Shown here: piece by piece, positions 9,040 through 17,420 of the stretch
Layout of the letters: the number at the start of each line of letters is the position of its first letter
How positions within the stretch are numbered: position 1 is the first letter of the stretch
Assembly (NCBI RefSeq): GCF_013761175.1
Contig: NZ_JACDUR010000001.1
Coordinates: forward strand, 1,302,001-1,366,000
Length of the DNA: 64,000 bases
DNA from: Nonomuraea soli
GTDB taxonomy: Bacteria; Actinomycetota; Actinomycetes; Streptosporangiales; Streptosporangiaceae
Direction of reading: 5' to 3'
Made by a program: the position numbers and the translations under genes
Notes under the pieces: model-generated
The model's input: only the letters and a program-made list of their open reading frames with translations
Database searches by the model: none
Told to the model about the DNA's origin: nothing

Positions 9040-10263
9040 TTACCGTGATCCGGATATGCCCGCCAGAGCGGTCTCGCAGGTCAGGCGGGGCGAAATCAGT
9101 TGCGGGAAAATCAGCGCCCAGGCGATCAGGCACAGGGCCACGGTGGTGACGAAGACGGCGGGCAGGCCGAAGGCGGTGCCGATGAGACCGCCGATGAGCG
9201 AGCCGAGCGGCATGCCGCCCATGCCGATGAGGCGGTAGGCGGAGTTGACGCGGCCCATCAGCTCGGTGGGGATGAGGCGCTGGCGCATGGAGATGACGAC
9301 GACGTTGCTGCCGGCATTGGTCAGTCCGAGCAGGAAGGCGACGGGGAACAGCGCCCAGAGCGTGGGAGCCAGCAGCGGCACCAGCAGCAGGAGGCTGTTG
9401 ACCAGCCAGGCGCCCAGGACCGTGTGGCCCTCGCCGAGGGCCGCCGAGACACGTCCGGCGAGCAGCGAGCCGATGATCGCGCCGGTGGCCAGGACCGCGG
9501 AGATCGGGGCGAAGGCGGCGGGCTCCAGGCCCATGCGGGAGCCGGGGCCGACGGCGTAGAGCACGAACACGGCGAAGTAGGCGGAGTTGGCCAGGTTCAT
9601 CAGGCCGGCGCAGGCCGCCAGGCGGCTCAGGAAGCGGTGGTCGCGCAGGTAGCGAAGGCCCGTGGCGATGTCGCTCATCAGCGGGGCCGTGGAGACCGTC
9701 GCGGGCCGGTAGGAGCCGCGCATGCCCAGCAGGAACAGCGCCGCCCCGGCGAACAGCAGCGCGGGCAGGCCCAGCACCGCCGCGGGGACCGCCGCGACCA
9801 CCAGTCCGGCCAGCGGCGCGCCGAGGAAGTCGGTGCCGATCGTCTGCGAGCTCACCACCCGCCCGTTGGCCCTGGCCAGGTCGCCGGGCTCGACCGTCAT
9901 CGGCAGCACGCTCTGCGCCGAGGTGTCGGAGAAGACCTCGGCCACCCCGGCCAGCAGCACCGCCACCAGCAGCAGCCACAGATTCAGCACGCCGAGGGAG
10001 GCCAGCAGCGCCACCCCGCCGAGGGAGACGGCGCGTGCCGTGCTGGCCAGCATCATGATGCGGCGCCGGTCGGCGCGGTCGGCGATGGCGCCCGCGTGCA
10101 GGGCCAGCAGCAGCCACGGCAACGTCGTGGCGACGCCGATCAGGGAGACGAGCGCCGGGTTACGCGTCATCGTCACCGCCAGCAGGGGAGCGCCGGCCTT
10201 GAGCACGCCGTCGGCCAGGTTCGACACGACGCTCGAGGAGAGCAGGTAGCCAAAGGGTCGCAT
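9040..10263 (-). CDS. Major facilitator superfamily transporter (drug/metabolite exporter type)
   Basis: A 407-residue integral membrane protein with about 12 hydrophobic segments. The loop RADRRRIMMLAS (about 65-76) is the MFS motif-A region between helices 2 and 3. The opening FGYLLSSSVVSNLADGVLKA matches the MFS_3 / enterobactin-exporter-like group that moves small molecules out of the cell by proton antiport. It is divergent from an ArsR-type regulator with only 63 bp between, so that regulator probably controls it. The substrate is unknown; a drug or secondary metabolite is the usual case. Confidence 0.9.
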   Translation of the reverse strand: MRPFGYLLSSSVVSNLADGVLKAGAPLLAVTMTRNPALVSLIGVATTLPWLLLALHAGAIADRADRRRIMMLASTARAVSLGGVALLASLGVLNLWLLLVAVLLAGVAEVFSDTSAQSVLPMTVEPGDLARANGRVVSSQTIGTDFLGAPLAGLVVAAVPAAVLGLPALLFAGAALFLLGMRGSYRPATVSTAPLMSDIATGLRYLRDHRFLSRLAACAGLMNLANSAYFAVFVLYAVGPGSRMGLEPAAFAPISAVLATGAIIGSLLAGRVSAALGEGHTVLGAWLVNSLLLLVPLLAPTLWALFPVAFLLGLTNAGSNVVVISMRQRLIPTELMGRVNSAYRLIGMGGMPLGSLIGGLIGTAFGLPAVFVTTVALCLIAWALIFPQLISPRLTCETALAGISGSR

Positions 10264-10275
10264 GGGTTATCCTCG

Positions 10276-10320
10276 TTGCAGAGAAAGGTGTGCATAACTT
10301 CCTTTGCAAAGATAGGTGTG
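10276..10320. promoter_or_regulatory. Direct-repeat operator candidate between MFS exporter and ArsR-type regulator
   Basis: Two copies of a 17-bp element, TTGCAgAGAaAGGTGTG (from 10276) and TTGCAaAGAtAGGTGTG (from 10304), lie 28 bp apart in the 63-bp divergent intergenic region. They differ at two positions. Placement between a transporter and a winged-helix regulator suggests the regulator's binding site, overlapping both promoters. Assignment is by position only. Confidence 0.5.
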
Positions 10321-10326
10321 TAAGCC

Positions 10327-10911
10327 GTGAACCGCAAGCTCGACGCCCGGACTCTGAAGTCGTTCACGCATCCGCTGCGCCTACGGATCTACGAACTGCT
10401 CGAGGACCAGGGGCCGCAGACCGCCACCACCCTCGCCGTCGAGCTCGGCGAGAACACCGGCGCCACCAGCTACCACCTGCGAGAACTGGCCAAGCACGGC
10501 ATGATCGAGATCGCCGAGGGCGTGGGGAAGGGCAAGGAGAAGTACTGGCGCGTCACCCCGGGCGGGTTCATGACCGGGCCACCCTGGGAGGAGAAGGACC
10601 CGGCGGCCGCCGCGGGCGCCGAGGTGATGCTCGACAGCACGCTGCGCCGCCGGGGCGAGGAACTGGCCCGCTGGCGGGAGGAGGGCGCCACGACACCCCA
10701 GGAGTGGATCGAGGCGAGCGTCCTGGCCCACCGCGTCTTCCGGCTCACCGCGCCGGAGATGGGGGAGATGACCCGCGAGGTGCTGGCCGTGCTGGAGCGT
10801 TACCGGCTCATGAGCGAGGCCCACGTGGAGAGGCGGACCGAGGACGCCGCTCGGGTCGTGGTGCACTTCGACACCTTCCCCGTGGGGGTCAGCGCAGCAC
10901 CACCGGCGTGA
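10327..10911 (+). CDS. ArsR/HTH_20-type winged-helix transcriptional regulator
   Basis: A 194-residue regulator. The N-terminal winged helix (about residues 8-85) contains FTHPLRLRIYELLEDQGPQT and the recognition segment NTGATSYHLRELAKHG, typical of the HTH_20 ArsR-like group. The C-terminal half is acidic and helical, with no cysteine metal site, so metal sensing is unlikely. The start is GTG 10327. It is divergent from the MFS exporter, whose promoter it likely controls through the repeats at 10276-10320. Its last 23 bp overlap convergently with the M81 peptidase gene. Confidence 0.87.
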   Translation: MNRKLDARTLKSFTHPLRLRIYELLEDQGPQTATTLAVELGENTGATSYHLRELAKHGMIEIAEGVGKGKEKYWRVTPGGFMTGPPWEEKDPAAAAGAEVMLDSTLRRRGEELARWREEGATTPQEWIEASVLAHRVFRLTAPEMGEMTREVLAVLERYRLMSEAHVERRTEDAARVVVHFDTFPVGVSAAPPA

Positions 10912-12310
10912 GGTCGGGATCGGCCATCGAGGCGTCGAGCGGATGGATCGGGCGCTCCAGGCGCCGGTAGCCGAGCGAGTGCAGATCCTGGCAGACCCCG
11001 CCCAGGCTGAGCGCCAGCACCGAGCCCGCCGCCACGCGGTGCAGGTCGGGTTCCAGATAGCCGATCTTGATCGCGGTCAGGTCGTGCTCGCGCGGATCCA
11101 GGCCGAGTTCGAGCAGGTCCCTGACGAAGTGGTACGGCTTGCGCCGGCTCGTCAGCACAGCGTGCACGCCTCCCGCCCTGACCACCGCCAGGTCGCCGCC
11201 GACCGGGTCGCCGAGCCGTACGGCATGCACGACGCCGGACAGGGGCGTCGGCTCGTCGCCGGAGAAGCAGCCGCCGACGGCCAGGTCGACCCGGCCCCCG
11301 ACACCCGCCGCGAGGCAGGCGGCCACGGCCGCCGCGTCGACGCAGGAGGCCCAGATCGCGCTCCTGCCCCCGGGCACGGTCTCCAGGAGGTCGGCCAGCA
11401 GCCAGGTGGCGTCGCCTGAGCCGCCCGCGGTCGGGTTGTCGCCCGAGTCGCTGACGAAGTACGGCCTGGCGGGCGAGGCCAGGGCCTCGGCGATCGCCTC
11501 GCGCGGCGCCAGCGCGGGCACGCAGAAGGCGAAGTCGTCACGCGCCCGCCACAACCGTACGGCCAGCTCGCGGGCCCGCCGCTCCACGGCCCGGGCCGAG
11601 GTTCCGCAGACGAGCACGTTGACGCTGCTGCGCGGGGCGTCGGCCCAGGCGTACCCGATCCAGATCGAGGAGTCGAGCACCCCGTCCGGCCGCTCGTCCA
11701 GCTCCGCGTAGATCGACCGGGCGGGCTCCAGCCGCGTGCTGGTGCGCTCGCCCGGCAGCAGCAGCGGCACCCTCACCCAGGCACGCACCGGCCGCTCACC
11801 CGAGCGCAGGCACTCCACCAGCATCCGGCAGGCACGCTCCCGGGTCTCCTCCACATCGACGTGCGGCGCCGTGCGGTAGGCGGTGGGCAGCTCCACCAGT
11901 TCGGCGAAACGCCGCGAGACCTGGCCGTGCAGATCCATGGAGGCGGCCATCGGGCAGTCAGGCCCGACCACCGAGCGGACGCGCCCGGCCAGCTCCGCCT
12001 CGACGTCGTCACGTCCCTCGACGTGCATCGCGCCGTGCAGGTCCAGGTAGACGCCGTCGAAAGGTCCGGAGGCGGCCAGGCGCTCCACCAGCTCACCCTC
12101 CAGTGCGCTGTAGGCCGCCTCCGTCACCTGGCCGCCGGGCAGCGCCCGGGCGACCAGGATCGGGACGAACTCCACCTCGTCCCGCCACTGGTCGAGGAAG
12201 GGATAGCGGGACAGGTCCCGCCACACGGTGAAGTCGCTCTCCACCGTGCGGTGGGCACTGAAGGTGCTGGACTCGGTGCCGATGCCGGCGATGGCGACGC
12301 GCTTGCTCAC
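10889..12310 (-). CDS. M81 family metallopeptidase, MlrC-like
   Basis: A 473-residue protein of the M81 / microcystin LR degradation protein MlrC family. The N-terminal M81 domain contains GIGTESSTFS, YLDLHGAMHVEG and SMDLHGQVS, with TAPHVDVEETRERA further on; His and Asp in these motifs are likely zinc ligands. FVSDSGDNPTAGGSGDATWL marks the start of the MlrC C-terminal domain. Characterised MlrC cleaves a linear tetrapeptide, but most family members act on unknown amides. It stands alone: 9 bp separate it from the dioxygenase stop upstream, so cotranscription with that gene is possible. Confidence 0.85.
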   Translation of the reverse strand: MSKRVAIAGIGTESSTFSAHRTVESDFTVWRDLSRYPFLDQWRDEVEFVPILVARALPGGQVTEAAYSALEGELVERLAASGPFDGVYLDLHGAMHVEGRDDVEAELAGRVRSVVGPDCPMAASMDLHGQVSRRFAELVELPTAYRTAPHVDVEETRERACRMLVECLRSGERPVRAWVRVPLLLPGERTSTRLEPARSIYAELDERPDGVLDSSIWIGYAWADAPRSSVNVLVCGTSARAVERRARELAVRLWRARDDFAFCVPALAPREAIAEALASPARPYFVSDSGDNPTAGGSGDATWLLADLLETVPGGRSAIWASCVDAAAVAACLAAGVGGRVDLAVGGCFSGDEPTPLSGVVHAVRLGDPVGGDLAVVRAGGVHAVLTSRRKPYHFVRDLLELGLDPREHDLTAIKIGYLEPDLHRVAAGSVLALSLGGVCQDLHSLGYRRLERPIHPLDASMADPDLTPVVLR

Positions 12311-12319
12311 CAGAGCTTT

Positions 12320-13132
12320 CTACAGGCGCTGCCAGAGTGCGGGGACGTTCGGGGGCTCCCAGCCGACCTGGGCGGTGTGCCCCTGCAGGCACCGGTAGCT
12401 CGCTCCGCCGTAGGTGACCGTGTCACCGGCGCGGTAGGTGGTGCCCGCCCGCCACGTGCCGGTGGGCGGAGGCGAGGTGGGCGGAGGTGAGGTCGGAGGG
12501 GGCGAGGTCGGCGGGGTGCCGGGGACGTTCAGCACGAAGTCGAAGCTCGCCTCGCGGGCGTTGCCGACCGTGCGCACCGTCATCAGCAGCGCCGGGTTGA
12601 AGATGGTGTCGGTGGAGTTGCGAGGCTCACCCGGGAAGTACAGCTGGGTGGTGAGCACCGGGCGGCCCGGCGCCTGCACCTTGACGTGGATGTGGCGGGT
12701 GCGGCCCGGATACAGGCCGGGCACGATCGTGGTCAGGCGGAAGGCGCCCGTGGCGTCGGAGAACTGGTGACCACGGAAGTTGTAGCCCACGTTGTCGTAG
12801 CCGCCGTTGTTGTCGGCCTGCCAGAAGTCCAGCAGCGCGTTGGCGATCGGCTGGCAGGCCAGGCCGAACACGAAGCCGCTGACCGTCAGCCGCACGCCCG
12901 GCGTGGTCGAGGTGATCAGGGAGGTACGGCGGGGCGAGCTGGGCTTGAAGTAGGGCCCCTCGGTCTGCGGAGGCGTCGGGTCGTCGCCGTCGTCGCAGAA
13001 GGGCGTCGGGGTGAGCGGCTCGGTGGCGCTCCTGGCCAGTGCGGGCAGTTGTGGCACCAGCAAGGGCAGGGGAGCGGCCACCAGAGCGGCCTTCAGCAGA
13101 GTCTTGCGAGACAGGGGTGTGTCTTCGGACAT
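12320..13132 (-). CDS. Secreted intradiol ring-cleavage dioxygenase with C-terminal carbohydrate-binding module
   Basis: A 270-residue exported protein. Residues 1-40 form a signal region (SRKTLLKAALVAAPLPLL), Tat-like but with RK rather than RR. The intradiol dioxygenase domain (about 55-200) has TEGPYF, LLDFWQADNNG, GYNFRGHQ and RHIHVKV; the tyrosine and two histidines expected as Fe(III) ligands are present. A linker of PPTS repeats (about 205-225) leads to a CBM5/12-like module, WRAGTTYRAGDTVTYGGASY with a closing W. Such proteins cleave catechols outside the cell, and the module suggests attachment to chitin or another polymer. ATG 13132 has GGAG nine bases upstream; upstream in-frame starts lack one. 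Confidence 0.9.
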   Translation of the reverse strand: MSEDTPLSRKTLLKAALVAAPLPLLVPQLPALARSATEPLTPTPFCDDGDDPTPPQTEGPYFKPSSPRRTSLITSTTPGVRLTVSGFVFGLACQPIANALLDFWQADNNGGYDNVGYNFRGHQFSDATGAFRLTTIVPGLYPGRTRHIHVKVQAPGRPVLTTQLYFPGEPRNSTDTIFNPALLMTVRTVGNAREASFDFVLNVPGTPPTSPPPTSPPPTSPPPTGTWRAGTTYRAGDTVTYGGASYRCLQGHTAQVGWEPPNVPALWQRL

Positions 13133-13215
13133 GGGCTCGGCTCCAATCGGCTGTGCGGTCAACGCTGACAGCCGCACCCGGTGGCGAACACCCTACGGAT
13201 CCCTATCCGGTGCTG

Positions 13216-14178
13216 TTATGGCTGGTTCCTGGCGGCGCGGTAGTGTGCGGGCGGCGTGCCGTACTGGCTGGTGAAGGCCTGTCTGAGGGCTTCGGCCGTA
13301 CCGAAGCCGCACCGGGCGGCGATCACCGAGACGGGCAGCCCGGTGGTCGTCAGGAGGTGGGCGGCGGCCTCGGTGCGTACCCGGCGCACGAACCTGGCCG
13401 GGCTGATGTCGAGGTGGCGCGCGAACAGCCGGGCCAGGTGGCGCTCGCTGACGCCGGTGGCGGCGGCGAGCGCGGGCGTCGACAGGTCGGCGGCCAGGTC
13501 GGCGGTGATCAGCTCGACCGCCTGGCGCACCACGGGGTCGCCCGCGGGCGGCGCGGCGGTGAAGATGCTCATCTGCGCCTGGTCGCCGGGGCGCTGCAGG
13601 TAGGTGACCAGGTGGCGGGAGACCTCCCGGGCGATCTCGGGGCCGCGGTCCTCCTCGACGAAGGCCAGGGCCAGGTCGAGAGCGCTGGTGACCCCGGCGG
13701 CGGTGATCACCCGGCCGTCACGGACGAAGATCGGCCGGGCGTCGAAGCGCACCTCGGGATAGCGTTCGGCGAAGATCGGCGCCCACATCCAGTGGGTGGT
13801 CGCGCGGCGCCCGTCGAGCAGGCCCGCGGCGGCGAGCACGGCCGAGCCGGTGCAGACCGAGGCGACGCGGCGGCTCTCGCGGGCCAGGCGGCGCACATGG
13901 GCCACGATGTGCCGGTCGGCCGCCGCCTCTTCGCAGCCGACGCCGCCGGCCACGACGAGGGTGTCGAGCGGGCCCTTGACGCGCTCCAGGGCCTCGTGCG
14001 CCTGCACGGTCAGCCCGTTTCCGCAGGTGACGGGCCTACCGCCGAGGGCGGCCAGCCGGGTCTGGTAGATCGCCGGGCCGGGGTGGAGGTTGGCGGTCTC
14101 CAGGGTGGTGGTGACGGCGGCGATCTCCAGGAGCTCGGCCGCGTGGTAGCCGACGATGACGACCTGCTGGATGTCCAC
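13216..14178 (-). CDS. GlxA-type transcriptional regulator (DJ-1/PfpI plus AraC HTH)
   Basis: A 320-residue regulator. Residues 1-185 form a DJ-1/PfpI-like class I glutamine amidotransferase fold, with the nucleophile-elbow cysteine in ASVCTGSAVLAAAGLL. Residues 220-318 hold two AraC-family helix-turn-helix motifs, including GVSERHLARLFARH and VSVIAARCGFGTAEALRQAF. The family activates catabolic genes in response to unknown small ligands. Start codon GTG 14178. It reads away from the small membrane protein gene at 14269, with a 90-bp gap that may carry its target promoter. Confidence 0.93.
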   Translation of the reverse strand: MDIQQVVIVGYHAAELLEIAAVTTTLETANLHPGPAIYQTRLAALGGRPVTCGNGLTVQAHEALERVKGPLDTLVVAGGVGCEEAAADRHIVAHVRRLARESRRVASVCTGSAVLAAAGLLDGRRATTHWMWAPIFAERYPEVRFDARPIFVRDGRVITAAGVTSALDLALAFVEEDRGPEIAREVSRHLVTYLQRPGDQAQMSIFTAAPPAGDPVVRQAVELITADLAADLSTPALAAATGVSERHLARLFARHLDISPARFVRRVRTEAAAHLLTTTGLPVSVIAARCGFGTAEALRQAFTSQYGTPPAHYRAARNQP

Positions 14179-14268
14179 GCCCGCAATCTACGTCATGTAT
14201 CCCAAGATTTCCGACATATTGCGACTCGATCCTTGGGTCCTCGCGCGAGCCCGGCCACAGTGGGGCCC

Positions 14269-14634
14269 ATGAGATTCTGGCTGCACTACCTGGAGATGAT
14301 CCTGGCGATGGTCGCGGGCATGCTCCTGCTCGGCCCCCTCGCCGACCTGCTGTTCGGCGACCTGCGGCCGGACGTCGACGCGCTCGTCATGGCCACGAAC
14401 ATGAGCATCGGCATGACCGTCTGGATGCTCATCAGGCGTCACTCCTGGCGGGAGATCCTCGAGATGGACGCCGTCATGTACCTGGCCTTCGCCGTGCTGC
14501 TGGTGCCGTACTGGACGGGCGTTCTCGACGAGCACGGCCTGATGATCGGCGGGCACGTGATCATGCTGCCCGCCATGCTCCTCGTCATGGTGGTCCACCA
14601 AAGAAGGAATAGGTTAGCCTTGCCTAAGTTCTAA
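14269..14634 (+). CDS. Small four-helix membrane protein of unknown function
   Basis: A 121-residue protein with four hydrophobic stretches (about 6-25, 40-58, 72-90, 95-112) separated by short charged loops such as IRRHSWREILEMD. It resembles small actinobacterial membrane proteins often divergent from GlxA-type regulators, which may therefore control it. ATG 14269 was chosen because the hydrophobic protein begins there; no membrane segment precedes it. Its last codons overlap the first iron box (14609-14627). Confidence 0.75.
   Translation: MRFWLHYLEMILAMVAGMLLLGPLADLLFGDLRPDVDALVMATNMSIGMTVWMLIRRHSWREILEMDAVMYLAFAVLLVPYWTGVLDEHGLMIGGHVIMLPAMLLVMVVHQRRNRLALPKF
14609..14627. promoter_or_regulatory. 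IdeR/DtxR-type iron box 1
   Basis: ATAGGTTAGCCTTGCCTAA matches the 19-bp actinobacterial consensus TTAGGTTAGGCTAACCTAA at 15 positions by eye. It lies 17 bp before the start of the siderophore-interacting protein gene, inside the end of the preceding gene. Iron-loaded regulator bound here would block transcription in iron-replete cells. Confidence 0.82.
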
Positions 14635-14643
14635 GGAGCAAAC

Positions 14644-15537
14644 ATGGTCGAACCCTTCCGAATCTTCGATGTCCGCGTGCGCCGCCTGGAGCGGCTCAGC
14701 CCTCATTTCCTGCGAGTCACCTTCACCGGCGACCGCCTGCACCTGTTCGCGGACAACGGGTTCGACCAGCGGATCAAGGTGATCTTCCCGCTGCCGGGCA
14801 TCGGCGTGGCCACCTTCCCCCGCGGCGCCGACTGGTTCTCCGTCTGGCGCTCGACGCCCTCGGGAGAGCGGCACGAGATGCGCACCTACACCGTGCGCGC
14901 CGTACGCCCCGAGGCCGGGGAGGTCGACGTCGACTTCGTCATGCACGGCGACGAGGGCCCGGCCGCCCGGTGGATCAACCGTGCGGAACCCGGCGTCGAG
15001 GCGGCCCTGTTCGGCCCGCAGGCGGGCTACGACGAGCGGCACGGCGGGCTGGAGTTCCGCCCGCCCGCCGACTGCGGCACCGTGCTGCTGGCCGGGGACG
15101 AGACCGCCACCCCGGCGATCCTGACGATCCTGGAGGGACTGCCGGCCGGCTTCACCGGTGAGGCGCTGCTGGAGGTGCCGGGGCCCGAGGACTTCCTCGA
15201 GGTGCGCGGCTCCAGCGACGTCAAGGTCACCTGGCTGGCCCGCGGCGACGGCGCCTGGGGAAGCAAGCTGCAGCCCGCCGTGGAGCTCGCGGCCGGCCGC
15301 CTGCTGGTGCGCGGCGACGGCGCCGAGTCCTTCGTCGACGTCGACGTCGACGCGGAGGAGCTGTGGGAGGTGCCGGAGGAGACGCTGCCCTCCGGTTCGG
15401 TCTACGCGTGGCTGGCCGGCGAGGCCGCGATGATCCGCGGGCTGCGCCGTCACCTGGTGGCCGAGCGCGGCATGGACCGGCGCGCGGTCGCCTTCATGGG
15501 CTACTGGCGCATGGGCCGCGCGGAAGTCACCGAGTAA
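14644..15537 (+). CDS. Siderophore-interacting protein (NAD(P)H-dependent ferric-chelate reductase)
   Basis: A 297-residue SIP-family flavoprotein (ViuB-like). The N-terminal FAD-binding beta-barrel (about 1-130) contains FLRVTFTGDRL and MRTYTVRAVRPE, the latter matching the RxYTxR FAD signature. The C-terminal NAD(P)H domain (about 140-297) contains LLAGDETATPAIL and AFMGYWRMGRAE. These enzymes reduce Fe(III)-siderophores in the cytoplasm to release iron. The start has AAGGAGCAAAC just upstream. The iron box at 14609-14627 and the adjoining siderophore importer fix the role well. Confidence 0.93.
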   Translation: MVEPFRIFDVRVRRLERLSPHFLRVTFTGDRLHLFADNGFDQRIKVIFPLPGIGVATFPRGADWFSVWRSTPSGERHEMRTYTVRAVRPEAGEVDVDFVMHGDEGPAARWINRAEPGVEAALFGPQAGYDERHGGLEFRPPADCGTVLLAGDETATPAILTILEGLPAGFTGEALLEVPGPEDFLEVRGSSDVKVTWLARGDGAWGSKLQPAVELAAGRLLVRGDGAESFVDVDVDAEELWEVPEETLPSGSVYAWLAGEAAMIRGLRRHLVAERGMDRRAVAFMGYWRMGRAEVTE

Positions 15538-15563
15538 ACGGGACCCCGGTGTTGGCACCGAGG

Positions 15564-15582
15564 TAAGGCAAGGCTAACCTAA
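15564..15582. promoter_or_regulatory. IdeR/DtxR-type iron box 2
   Basis: TAAGGCAAGGCTAACCTAA matches 16 of 19 consensus positions by eye. It lies between the reductase gene and the ABC ATPase gene, so the importer operon (ATPase, lipoprotein, permease and probably the NACHT gene) appears to have its own iron-controlled promoter. Confidence 0.85.
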
Positions 15583-15615
15583 GGGTACTTGCTGTCGCCT
15601 TCCCCCGGAGAACCC

Positions 15616-16419
<804 letters not shown>

Positions 16420-16436
16420 AAGGACAACCCCGAGTC

Positions 16437-17420
16437 ATGCGTTCCCTCCTGGCCGTGCTCGCCGCCGCCCTGACACTGACGGCCTGCGGCACCACCGAGG
16501 CCCCGGTCGACACCGCGGCCGGCGCGAGCCCCGCCCCGAGCGCCTCCGCGACCCCCATCACCATCACCGACGGCCACGGCCGCGAGGTCAAGCTCGACAA
16601 GCCCGCCACCCGCGTCGTCGGCCTGGAGTGGGGCGAGATCGAGATGCTCGTCACCCTCGGCGTGATGCCCGTCGGCGCCGCCGACGTCAAGGGCTACGGC
16701 ACCTGGGTGACCTCCGCCCCGCTCGACGCCTCCGTCAAGGACGTCGGCACCCGCCAGGAGCCCAGCGTCGACTCCATCGTCGCCCTCCAGCCCGACCTCG
16801 TCGTCATGGAGTCCGAGCGCGACGCCGCGCTCGTCGAGCAGCTGGAGAAGTTCGTCCCCGTCCTGGTGGCCAAGGGCAGCGACGCCTCGGGCAACCTCCA
16901 GCGGATGCGCGACGACCTCACCATGATCGCCACCGCCGTCGGCAAGACCGACGTGGCCACCAAGGTCCTGGGCGACTTCGACGCCGCCCTCGCCGACAGC
17001 AAGGCCAAGCTCGCCGCAGCCGGCGCCGCCGGCAAGAAGTTCGTCATGGCCGACGGCTGGAAGGAAGGCAGCAACGTCAACGTCCGGCTGTTCGGCAAGG
17101 GCGCGCTGGTCTCCGACGTCGCCACCGAGCTCGGCCTCGTCAACGCCTGGACCGGCGAGGTCGACCCGGCCTGGGGCCTGGGCACCACCGACGTGGAGGG
17201 CCTGACCGCGCTCAAGAAGCAGGACGTGCGCTTCTTCTACAACGCCTCCGACGGCGAGGACGTCTTCGCCGACGGCCTCAAGGACAACGCCATCTGGAAG
17301 TCGCTCGACTTCGTGACCAAGCAGCAGGTCACCAAGCTGCCCAACGGCATCTGGACCTTCGGCGGCCCGCTGTCGTGCCAGCAGTACGCCGAAGCGCTGG
17401 TCAAGGCCTTCTCCGCGTGA
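16437..17420 (+). CDS. Iron-siderophore ABC transporter substrate-binding lipoprotein
   Basis: A 327-residue class III periplasmic-type binding protein of the FhuD/FepB group. The signal ends in lipobox LTAC, with Cys17 as the lipid anchor. RVVGLEWGEIEMLVTLGVMP and SVDSIVALQPDLVVMESERD are typical of lobe 1, and a long linking helix follows. It captures ferric siderophore at the cell surface. The start is 17 bp after the ATPase stop with AAAGGA upstream, and its stop overlaps the GTG of the permease (GTGA). Siderophore type cannot be predicted. Confidence 0.94.
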   Translation: MRSLLAVLAAALTLTACGTTEAPVDTAAGASPAPSASATPITITDGHGREVKLDKPATRVVGLEWGEIEMLVTLGVMPVGAADVKGYGTWVTSAPLDASVKDVGTRQEPSVDSIVALQPDLVVMESERDAALVEQLEKFVPVLVAKGSDASGNLQRMRDDLTMIATAVGKTDVATKVLGDFDAALADSKAKLAAAGAAGKKFVMADGWKEGSNVNVRLFGKGALVSDVATELGLVNAWTGEVDPAWGLGTTDVEGLTALKKQDVRFFYNASDGEDVFADGLKDNAIWKSLDFVTKQQVTKLPNGIWTFGGPLSCQQYAEALVKAFSA

